A model generated the notes under the pieces. The model did no database searches. It was not told where the DNA came from and worked only from the letters and a program-made list of their open reading frames with translations. Below, in pieces: positions 20,012-27,882 of a stretch of DNA of 64,000 nt. The position numbers were made by a program, and so were the translations under genes. The stretch is from Alloascoidea africana (Eukaryota > Ascomycota > Alloascoideomycetes > Alloascoideales > Alloascoideaceae). The DNA lies in the NCBI GenBank assembly GCA_030581615.1, contig JAKTTT010000006.1:62001-126000 (forward strand). Direction: 5' to 3'. The first letter of the stretch is position 1; each line of letters begins with the position of its first letter.

Positions 20012-23011
20012 TTACACTGCTACTGAAACCATGGAAGATTCTTCGTTATGGGTCGAAGCACAACTCATTGGGTCGAGATTTGCATCGTCACTGCTAATAG
20101 ACATGGAAGTATCTCTTCTTTTCTTACCACCTTTCCGCTTATTGTGAGTCTGTAAATGTCTTTGTAATTGGTCATTTCGAACAAACGATTTTGAACAATT
20201 TTCAAATGGACAAACGTAATTCTTTTCACCTTTATGAGTACGCATATGTTTTGTCAAATTTGAAGATTCACTAAACCTTTTCCCACATCCGGGCCATTTA
20301 CAAACCAGTGGTTTCTCTCCAGTATGGGTTCGCATATGAACGGACAAGGCGGTACTTGCGGCAAAAGATTTGGAGCAAAGAGTACATTTGAAAGGTCTTT
20401 CACCGGAATGTACCCGTTTATGTTGTTTTAACAACGCCTCTTCTGCAAAGCATTGTTCACAATGGGGGCATTTGAACGGTCTATAATTCGTATGAATGTG
20501 TAAATGCCGTAGGATTTTTTGTCTCTGTTTAAAAGGCTTTTGACATCGTTCACAGTTCCGCCATCTACAAACGTATTCTCCTTGTCGTGAACCAACGTGT
20601 GTTGAAACAACATGTTCAGATAATTGTTTTGCATCGTCAAACACTGTATTGCACATTTCCCCATCTTTTGAAACCCATTTACACCGGTGTTCGTTCCCGT
20701 CTTCTCTTTGGTATTTTGCGTTTGGTTTCCGGGTTACGGCGGCCGGTTTTGTCACCTGTGTTAAATCCTTTTCTTTTTCTTTTCCAATTTTGGGCAGCAT
20801 CTTGGGGGTTTTAATTGGCTCAGGATTGCAACACAAAGGTTCATTTGGAATTTCAATTTCCATTCCAAGTGATTCCGCTTTGGCTTCGTTTTGCGCCAGA
20901 GGAGCCTGTGATTCAGGGACGGGAATAAGTCCTAGATCGATTTTGTTTGAAGTGGGGAAAGGCACATAGTTGAATTCCTGGGCAATTATGGAATCAATTT
21001 CATCCATATTTATAATTCCATGTGTATCATGGATATGATCTATAAGTGAAAGGAGACTTGCACCTTTATAATGACACTTGTTCCATTCGCATTGGAATGG
21101 GTTGATTGTTGTTGGTAACTCAGCGTTCCCCAACTGTTGGTAATGTTGATGATCACCAGGAGAAGAATTTGCTGTTGTTGTCGTTGTTGTCGTTGTTGTT
21201 GTTGCTGTCAAAGCTTCAGTTTGAAGAGGTGAAAAATGAGTTTGTCTATCTGCCAATTGCTTCAAAACGTCTTGTACAAGAATGGATGAATCCCCCATCA
21301 AGTTTAGCTTTTCGGCCAAAAGGTGATCATTAAGTAAATGTGCGTCCAACTGGGAGGTATCACCAATTAAAGAGGAACAATTTTCCCATTTACAAATGTT
21401 TGTTCCAGTTCCAGTTCCAGTTCCAGTACCAGAGGATGGGAATCTCAAGGTGGTTTTAGTATTGGACTTGCTTGCAGAGTGCTGGGAAGATGTCATTCCC
21501 ATAATAGGAGACGAATTCTGGGGTTGAAACTTTGGGCGATTGCTCACATGTGCTTGAAGTTTTGAAGAATCTTTAACCAGGGGTTTTTTATAAGTGAATT
21601 GGGGGAAAACCGGACTATTTGAATCTGACCAGTCAGTAGAGGTTGTATTACTACTATTGCTTCTGTTACTGCTACTGCTGTTACTGCTGCAAGCTACCAA
21701 AGCGGAGGAGGAATCGAGTCCAAATGAACCGGATGATAATGTTGGAGACATGGCCGAAGAGGAGTTTATTCTAGAAGTATCAGTTTGTAACTGTGTTGCT
21801 AGAAAATTGGAAGAGTTAAAACATGTAGAGGAATCTGTTGGTTCCAAAAGTTTTTGTCTTTTGGCTTTATTTTCGGATTCGATAACATTTCCAGAACGTT
21901 TTGTATTTATACTAGAAGATTTGTATCCAGTAGGACCAAAAGGGGATAAACCTTTTGATTCTGGCGAAAGAAATGGATTTGTTTCTCTTTGTTTCTCCTT
22001 TTCATCATTACCATTTTCATCACAAAACTTGCAATATTTGCAAAATTCCGATTCAAAGTCGAGGATCGGTAATGGATCCAAAGTGCTGGTTGAAGAAGAT
22101 GGAGTTTCACCAAATAATTGAGATCGACTACTGCTGATGGGGAGAGAAGGTAGGTTAAACACATTTTCCCACGTATCTTCTGGGATAGGTTCGGTGGTCG
22201 CCGTCGTCGGCGTCACATGACAGGTGAAACTGGAAGACGATGAGGCGGGCAAAATTGAAGATGAACAAATGGGAGATGCCAAATTTCGATAGAGTGCTTG
22301 CACAGAGGGTTCTGAAGAGACGGGACCCAAAGCGCATTTTTCTCTTTGGGCCAGTGTCACTGGGAAAGGATTTCTACCAGAAGTTGGACTCGAATTCTTG
22401 GCGGACTGGACCCGCTGACGATGATGAAGATGAGAATGGCCATTCGGACATATTTTCACGCACTCGGAGCCCGTTAGGAAAGTGTTGTTAGCACCACGGG
22501 CAGTACGACCCGGGATTGTTTGTTCTTTTGGTCTTCCTCTATTGTTGTCGGCCTGGGCCAGTTGGACGGGGCGCCTAGTTGGAGATTGATCCAGTAGAAA
22601 CGAGGGTAAAGAATCGACAGCCACGGGCATGTTCTGTTTCCATTGACTCTGATTCTGGCTCTGGCTCTGACTCTGTGATTGTGATTGTGGTTGTGATTGT
22701 GACTGGACGTCAGTAATGCTGGTCTCGTTAGCATCGGATCTTGGTGGACCCTGTTCCTGGAAACTTTTGTGGTGGGTTTGTCCCCGTTCTCGTTGGTGTT
22801 CCATTTCATGATCCCCATCGCAGCACAGAATATCGATGGTTACGCCGTCGTCACTGGCACAATCGGGGAAACGACAACACTCGATGATCTGGCCATGGAC
22901 AGGACGGCCTTTGGCACTACAAACAGCTTGGGCTGGAGGCATAGGACATGCACCACACGACTCGAGGGATAGAGCAAGGGTTTCCGCATGGTTCAGCGTA
23001 TAGGACTTCAT
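20012..23011 (-). CDS. ZAP1: Zap1-type zinc-responsive C2H2 transcription activator
   Basis: Zap1 senses nuclear zinc and activates zinc-uptake genes through ZRE sites. The 999-residue product has the Zap1 finger order: a sensing pair (finger 1 ICKWENC near 540, finger 2 FQCEWNKC near 639) and then about six C-terminal DNA-binding fingers (roughly 774-960), including CRWRNCERCQKPFKQRQKI, CPHCEQCFAEEALLKQHKR, HSGERPFKCTLCSKSFAAS, HTGEKPLVCKW and FSESSNLTKHMRTHKGEK. These match S. cerevisiae Zap1 fingers 3-7 closely. An N-terminal Cys/His-rich stretch (about 19-75) may bind metal. Long Ser, Thr and Gln-Ser runs fill the rest. The linker between fingers 1 and 2 is about 75 residues, much longer than in S. 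cerevisiae. ATG at 23011. Confidence 0.88.
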   Translation of the reverse strand: MKSYTLNHAETLALSLESCGACPMPPAQAVCSAKGRPVHGQIIECCRFPDCASDDGVTIDILCCDGDHEMEHQRERGQTHHKSFQEQGPPRSDANETSITDVQSQSQPQSQSQSQSQSQNQSQWKQNMPVAVDSLPSFLLDQSPTRRPVQLAQADNNRGRPKEQTIPGRTARGANNTFLTGSECVKICPNGHSHLHHRQRVQSAKNSSPTSGRNPFPVTLAQREKCALGPVSSEPSVQALYRNLASPICSSSILPASSSSSFTCHVTPTTATTEPIPEDTWENVFNLPSLPISSSRSQLFGETPSSSTSTLDPLPILDFESEFCKYCKFCDENGNDEKEKQRETNPFLSPESKGLSPFGPTGYKSSSINTKRSGNVIESENKAKRQKLLEPTDSSTCFNSSNFLATQLQTDTSRINSSSAMSPTLSSGSFGLDSSSALVACSSNSSSSNRSNSSNTTSTDWSDSNSPVFPQFTYKKPLVKDSSKLQAHVSNRPKFQPQNSSPIMGMTSSQHSASKSNTKTTLRFPSSGTGTGTGTGTNICKWENCSSLIGDTSQLDAHLLNDHLLAEKLNLMGDSSILVQDVLKQLADRQTHFSPLQTEALTATTTTTTTTTTANSSPGDHQHYQQLGNAELPTTINPFQCEWNKCHYKGASLLSLIDHIHDTHGIINMDEIDSIIAQEFNYVPFPTSNKIDLGLIPVPESQAPLAQNEAKAESLGMEIEIPNEPLCCNPEPIKTPKMLPKIGKEKEKDLTQVTKPAAVTRKPNAKYQREDGNEHRCKWVSKDGEMCNTVFDDAKQLSEHVVSTHVGSRQGEYVCRWRNCERCQKPFKQRQKILRHLHIHTNYRPFKCPHCEQCFAEEALLKQHKRVHSGERPFKCTLCSKSFAASTALSVHMRTHTGEKPLVCKWPGCGKRFSESSNLTKHMRTHKGEKNYVCPFENCSKSFVRNDQLQRHLQTHNKRKGGKKRRDTSMSISSDDANLDPMSCASTHNEESSMVSVAV

Positions 23012-23196
23012 GGCTCGCTCCTACTTTCTGCTTTTGCTTCTGCTCTGACGGGTTTCACTCTAGCTCTAGCTCTAGCTCTGTCTCTCGCGCTCCGGCTCAG
23101 GTCTTTTGCTTTCCGCTACGTTTCGCTGGTTTGGAGGATAGGTCTGGAGGAGGGCCTTGGGGGTTCAACACCCTGGGGTGTGTTACCCGGAGAGTA

Positions 23197-23212
23197 TGTG
23201 TGTGTGTGTGTG
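23197..23212. repeat. TG dinucleotide repeat
   Basis: Eight TG units in the intergenic region upstream of ZAP1. Nearby at 23168-23181 is a small inverted repeat, ACACCC-TG-GGGTGT. Confidence 0.85.
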
Positions 23213-23260
23213 AGTAGTGGGTAGGTGTAAGGGTGTATTTTGGATTTTACACAAGTTATT

Positions 23261-23283
23261 GATAGATAGATAGATAGATAGAT
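23261..23283. repeat. GATA tetranucleotide repeat
   Basis: Nearly six copies of GATA between ZAP1 and the stop codon of SDS23. Candidate microsatellite. Confidence 0.9.
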
Positions 23284-23304
23284 CTCTAAGATGTTACGCT
23301 GATG

Positions 23305-24663
23305 CTACTTCTCCACTTGGGATGTGCTGGTTCCTCTTCGCAGTCGCCGTGCGTGATGAGGGTCCACGGCGCCTTTGCCGGCGGCGCTGGCCAGGAGGGC
23401 CAGGATATCAGTGAGTGAGACGACCCCAATGAGCTTTCCTGCGGTGGTGGGCTGGCTAGTTTTGGGTGTGCTGGTTACGCTACTGGTACTGCTCGTGTGA
23501 TGATGATGGTAATGATGATGTGGAGCAGTGGAAGAAGAAGAGGCTGGGTTAAGGGTATGGTTGGAAAAGTCATCCTCTTGGACGATCCAGAGACGATGTG
23601 CCTTTGTTGCTACCAATTTTGCGACTGTTCTGGCCAAAGTTGAAGATAGAGTTACGTGGAAGATGGGGAAAGAATCTCTACCACTTTCCAAACCTCTTGT
23701 ATTGAGAATGACGGAGATAAAGTGAAGACAGGATCCAAATAACAAGGCTGATTTTGAAGATTTTGTAACCTGTTTAACATCCGTTGCACTGATATTCCCC
23801 AATAGGTTCCCGTAGTTATCGACAACCGCGAGAGATGATATGCCAGCAGTATACATTTTGTGAAAGGCCTCGATTACAGGCTTATCACCGGAGATTGTTA
23901 TGAGATGACCTTGTGTTGAACCAATTTTCAACTCTTGTAGAGTTTGTTGGAATAGGTTTTGAAGAGATTTAAAGCGTCTTCCATTTTCCCAAAGATATCG
24001 GATAAGTCTTCTTTGGGACAAAATGCCCACGATTTGGGGTGAACCCAATTCTCCATTTTCTTCTTCATGTTTTGTAATTGCTATTCTGTGAACACCCGTT
24101 GCAAGCAACTCGACGATTGTAGCGAGATTTTGGGAAGAATCAAACTTGAGGAAAGGGTTTTTGGGGGCCAATTGGGAAACAAATCCGACGGGGACAGGTT
24201 TACCAGCCTTGGCATCCGAGACAAATTGGGAAATTGATTCATGGGTCGGAGCAATTTTAGAGTCGATGATTGAAAGGATTGTTGATTCGGAAGGTTGGAA
24301 TCTGTCCATTATCATGAGAAGGTAACCTGTAACATCGGTAAAGTCGAAAGTTATGATGCATTTTTGTTCTTGACTATTTTTGCTGTTTGTTAGCCATACG
24401 GGGACGGAGGTCAGGTTATGTTTGATGAGGGTTTCAAAAGCATCTTCGATTCCCAGGTCTGCGTTGATAAAGATGAGTTTGTTTGGTTCGACAAGATCAG
24501 CAAGTAAAACTTGCTCCCAATTTGAGCAAGAAGATGATTGTTCAGGATCAGCGGGAGACGGGGAGATGGATTCTGATTGTAGCGGAGGAGGAGTTGCCAA
24601 AATGTCCGCGATGGAGGATTTACGCCTATGGGAGGGATTTCTTTGGAGGGAGTTTTCAGACAT
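23305..24663 (-). CDS. SDS23: Sds23/Sds24-type CBS-domain protein
   Basis: Sds23 proteins are CBS-domain regulators that inhibit PP2A-type phosphatases and are linked to glucose signalling and APC/C function. I prefer the ATG at 24663 (MSENSLQRNPSHRRKSSIAD, 452 residues) because SSIADILATPPP matches the family N terminus; an upstream in-frame ATG at 24756 would add 31 residues. The body follows S. cerevisiae Sds23 closely: LVEPNKLIFINADLGIEDAF, GKPVPVGFVSQLAPKNPF, ATGVHRIAITK, GILSQRRLIRYLWENGRRF, AGISSLAVVDNYGNLLGNIS, FISVILNTRGLESGRDSFPI, LARTVAKLVATKAHRLWIV and GKLIGVVSLTDILALLA. Four CBS motifs can be placed. A Ser/His-rich insertion (PHHHYHHHHTSS) precedes the last CBS motif. Confidence 0.93.
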   Translation of the reverse strand: MSENSLQRNPSHRRKSSIADILATPPPLQSESISPSPADPEQSSSCSNWEQVLLADLVEPNKLIFINADLGIEDAFETLIKHNLTSVPVWLTNSKNSQEQKCIITFDFTDVTGYLLMIMDRFQPSESTILSIIDSKIAPTHESISQFVSDAKAGKPVPVGFVSQLAPKNPFLKFDSSQNLATIVELLATGVHRIAITKHEEENGELGSPQIVGILSQRRLIRYLWENGRRFKSLQNLFQQTLQELKIGSTQGHLITISGDKPVIEAFHKMYTAGISSLAVVDNYGNLLGNISATDVKQVTKSSKSALLFGSCLHFISVILNTRGLESGRDSFPIFHVTLSSTLARTVAKLVATKAHRLWIVQEDDFSNHTLNPASSSSTAPHHHYHHHHTSSTSSVTSTPKTSQPTTAGKLIGVVSLTDILALLASAAGKGAVDPHHARRLRRGTSTSQVEK

Positions 24664-25027
24664 TTTCTGTGGAGAGGAAAGTCTAAAGGTGGGAGGTGAA
24701 AAAGCAAGTATATGGGACAAGTGGAGAGAGGTTTCGGTTTCGGTTTCGGTTTGCATAAAGTAATGAGGTGGGCGAGATCATCTCAACACGCCATTTTCGT
24801 GCACATTGGGGATAAAATGGGACTATTGGGGAGATATGGCATGAGAAGCCATGGCTGTTGATGAATCTTTTTCTCGGTTTGCTGGGACATGCGAATTGAA
24901 TTGAATTGACTTGAATTGAAGGTTTAATTGGATTGCGTTTGCGTGAGGCTGGAGTCGCCTGAACATCCGATCTTTTTGAAGGTTTCTGCCACACTGTTGT
25001 GTATTTTGTGGTTGTAGTTTGCAAGTC

Positions 25028-27022
25028 ATGTCGAGCAGCCTGTCTCCTACTGATAGCCAAGGAACGAGTTATTCTGACACTGGCAGTGCCAGTGCCAGTG
25101 TCAGTGCGAGTGTCAGTGGTGGCGCTTTGTCACCGACCTTGCCGGCAAGCACACTGGAAAGCTCGCAAGCGAGCATTCCAGCGAGCATTCCAGCAGGAAA
25201 AGGCTCCGATGACCTTCTCAAAGACGAATCTCTCACCCAAATCCTCAACTCCGACATTGGGTTTGATCTACTTCTCGGACGATTGAAACAAAGCATCAAC
25301 ACTTGTGAGGAGGTTTCACGATTTGTCAAGAAACGGGCAGGACATCAAGAAGAGTTTGATAATCAGGTTAAAAAAACGGCACAAAACATGCGAGCGACGT
25401 TACGCAACACCCATAAAGAGTTGAAAAAAGACGGGTTTAGTCGGAATTTGGAGGATCTTATTGGGTTTGATGACAAGTTGAACGCGGTGCACACGGCTTA
25501 CTCGAACGCGTTGCACCTGATGAGCGAAGAGTTGGGGGCACTTGTGAATGCGATGAGTCGACAGCGTAAAACGATCAAGGACGAGGGCAAGAAGCGGGAG
25601 AAGGACGCGGCGGACGCGAACAGCCAGGCAGAAAAAGCCCAGAGCAAGTACAACGGGCTCTGGGGGGATCTTGAGCGGTTGAAAAACACGGATCTGACGA
25701 AGAAGAGCTTCACCCTCAAGGGCTCCAAGACGGGCACGCAGCAGGAGGAGGAGCTTCGGAGAAAGCTGGAGGCCGCGGACAACGAGTACAAGTCCAAGGT
25801 GATAACTGCTCAGCGGTTGCAACAGGAGCTGGTGACTCTGTACCGGCCGGCGACTTGCAAGGCGCTCAAGGAGCTGATTTTGGAGCTGGACGTGGCCATG
25901 AGCGTCCAGTTGCAAAAGTACGCGGCCTGGCACGAGACACTGGTGATGCAATCCGGAGTGTTGATAGCCCCTGTGAGCAGTTTGAGTGGTGCCAGCGGTG
26001 CTGGTGGAGCGTCGATGAGGGCCGTGGCGGCGTCCACGGACAACGAGAGAGACCTGTACGAGTATATCGTCAAGTTCCGTGGGCAGGCCGGGTCGAGGCA
26101 CCAGCAGCAGCACCAGCTGGTCGAGTACAGGCCCCATGGAGTGAACAGTGTGAGCAGTTCAAGCGGTGCGAAAGTCGTCCAGCAGGCCGTGTTTGCACCG
26201 CCGGCGACCTCACCATCGGCCAAATCGATCAAATCTCCAGTGGACCTGGGTCCAGTAGCCCTGGGTCCAGTGGGTCCAGGGCTCACGGGCCCGCGCCCGA
26301 TCGCAGCACCAGCACCAGCACCAGCACCAGCACCCTCAACAGACATGCCCCGGCGCGTGTTTGGACGGCCGATCGAGGAGGTCGCGGACCTGGACGGGGA
26401 CATGGTGCCCCGGGTCGTGAAGCAGTGCATCGGGATCGTGGACGAGCACGGGCTGGACGTGGAGGGCGTTTATCGCATCAGCGGCAACGCGACGAGGGTT
26501 CAGCGGCTGGAGCAGCTGGTGGAGGAGACTTGTGGCTCTGGCTCACTCGCTGGAGCACTCGCTGGTGCGCTCACCAGGTCTCCCTCTACCAGGTCTCCCT
26601 CTGGCGAGGGAGACCCAGCGGGAGACTCGCTCCTGGACAGCGAGGTCCACGCGGTGGCCGCGGTGCTCAAACACTACTTCCAGAGCCTGCCGTCGCCGCT
26701 GATCCCGCCCAGCCTGTTTGGCCGGTTCGTGGCCGCGGTGCGGATTCCCGAGGCTGCGCTACGAGAAAAACGGCTCCACCAGGCCGTGTTCGAGCTCCCG
26801 GACGGCAACTACTGGACGCTACGGTGTCTGGCGTTCCACCTGGGACGAGTCGTCCGGCACCAGGCCGCGAACCGGATGACGGCTCGCAGCTTGGGCATCG
26901 TGTGGGCTCCCAGCCTGCTGCCGCCAGAGCCGCTGCTGGGCGTGGACGAGCTGGCCACGCGGGCCCGGGTCGTGGAGGAGATCGTGCGGTTTGCGGACGA
27001 CATGTTCGAGCCGGAGGAGTAG
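25028..27022 (+). CDS. RGD1: Rgd1-type F-BAR/RhoGAP protein
   Basis: Rgd1 is a membrane-binding GTPase-activating protein for Rho3/Rho4. The ATG at 25028 gives 664 residues, equal to S. cerevisiae Rgd1 (666). The N-terminal F-BAR domain (about 65-320) shows GFDLLLGRLKQSINTCEEVS and the coiled AEKAQSKYNGLWGDLERLKN segment. The RhoGAP domain is at about 440-655: RRVFGRPIEEV, IVDEHGLDVEGVYRISGN with the arginine finger near residue 482, and AVAAVLKHYFQSLPSPLIP. An Ala/Pro linker joins the halves. The second half is very GC-rich with almost all codons ending in G or C, unlike neighbours to either side. The stop is 41 bp from the convergent NUDC stop. Confidence 0.93.
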   Translation: MSSSLSPTDSQGTSYSDTGSASASVSASVSGGALSPTLPASTLESSQASIPASIPAGKGSDDLLKDESLTQILNSDIGFDLLLGRLKQSINTCEEVSRFVKKRAGHQEEFDNQVKKTAQNMRATLRNTHKELKKDGFSRNLEDLIGFDDKLNAVHTAYSNALHLMSEELGALVNAMSRQRKTIKDEGKKREKDAADANSQAEKAQSKYNGLWGDLERLKNTDLTKKSFTLKGSKTGTQQEEELRRKLEAADNEYKSKVITAQRLQQELVTLYRPATCKALKELILELDVAMSVQLQKYAAWHETLVMQSGVLIAPVSSLSGASGAGGASMRAVAASTDNERDLYEYIVKFRGQAGSRHQQQHQLVEYRPHGVNSVSSSSGAKVVQQAVFAPPATSPSAKSIKSPVDLGPVALGPVGPGLTGPRPIAAPAPAPAPAPSTDMPRRVFGRPIEEVADLDGDMVPRVVKQCIGIVDEHGLDVEGVYRISGNATRVQRLEQLVEETCGSGSLAGALAGALTRSPSTRSPSGEGDPAGDSLLDSEVHAVAAVLKHYFQSLPSPLIPPSLFGRFVAAVRIPEAALREKRLHQAVFELPDGNYWTLRCLAFHLGRVVRHQAANRMTARSLGIVWAPSLLPPEPLLGVDELATRARVVEEIVRFADDMFEPEE

Positions 27023-27063
27023 ATATTCATCGATTAGACTGGCTAGATATGTATATGTAGTAG

Positions 27064-27743
27064 CTACTCGAACCGTGCCTGTGAAAAGTCCATCTCCGGG
27101 TGCTGCTGCTTGAACCTCTCCAGAGCCTGGAGCCTGGAGTTCACGTTCTCACTGGCCGATGCTGAAGCTGAAGCCTTTGCTTCTGCTTCTGCTGCCTGCT
27201 TCGCCCGCTGCTCGAACAGCATCTTCTCGACCATCGCCCGGGTCTCGCCGTCCAGATCAGACAGCTTCGACGACTCCGGGTCGATCAGCTGGGTGTCGAT
27301 GGCCGGCGCCGAGGTCACTACGTGAGGCCACCACGCGTTGCCGCTCTGTTTCTCCAGCGAGATCTGGAGCTCGTGCCGGTCCACGATCGTCCACGTCGAG
27401 GCCTCCGTGTCGATGGGCGCAAACAGCTCGCCCTCGATGATCGCACTGCCACTGCTGCTGGCACTGGCACTGGCCAGTCGCACCTGGATCCGCGTGCGCG
27501 AGAGCGAGACGGCCACGTCGCGAGGCCGCGTGGGCTGGCTGAAGACGTGCGAAATCGACACGTCCGTGAGAGTCTGCTTCCACGAGTAGGGCAGTTCTAG
27601 AAACGCTGTTAGACCGGAGAGTATAGCCATGGACACAATTGGATTAGATCCCACGCACTGGCCTGTTCCTCCTGCTCACGTCGGAGCTTCTCCTGGCGCC
27701 CTGCCGAGTCTGGCAAGCCTGATGAATCTGTTGGGTCTGCCAT
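27064..27743 (-). CDS. NUDC: NudC-family CS-domain co-chaperone, two exons
   Basis: NudC proteins are Hsp90/dynein-associated p23-like co-chaperones needed for nuclear migration. Exons 27743-27659 and 27596-27064 join across a 62-nt intron (GTGCGT donor, TCTAAC branch, TTCTAG acceptor) to 205 residues. The junction reads EEQAKLPYSWKQTL, the classic entry to the NudC CS domain. Further family blocks: DVAVSLSRTRIQVRLA, GELFAPIDTEASTWTIVDR, QISLEKQSGNAWWPHV, IDPESSKLSDLDGETRAMVE, KMLFEQRAKQ and HPEMDFSQA at the C terminus. The gene is GC-rich like the adjacent RGD1 3' half, and divergent from YAK1 with only 139 bp between start codons. To my knowledge S. cerevisiae lacks a clear NudC, so this gene helps place the lineage. 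Confidence 0.92.
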
Positions 27744-27882
27744 GGGAGGTGGTTGGTGAAGTGCAAGAGAGAAGGTTGGAGGTGCTCTGCTCGTCCGCCA
27801 TCGCCCTCGCCAGCTCACGACTCCCTTCTCCCTGCTCCCTTTCTTCAGACCCAGACAAAGTCTCCAGGCAAACTCCCCCAGA

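Noticed and set aside
25855-27060. 401-codon plus-strand ORF overlapping RGD1 in another frame
   Set aside because: It lies in a very GC-rich stretch where stop codons are rare in all frames; the RGD1 frame has the F-BAR and RhoGAP signatures, this one has only Arg/Gly/Ala-rich sequence.
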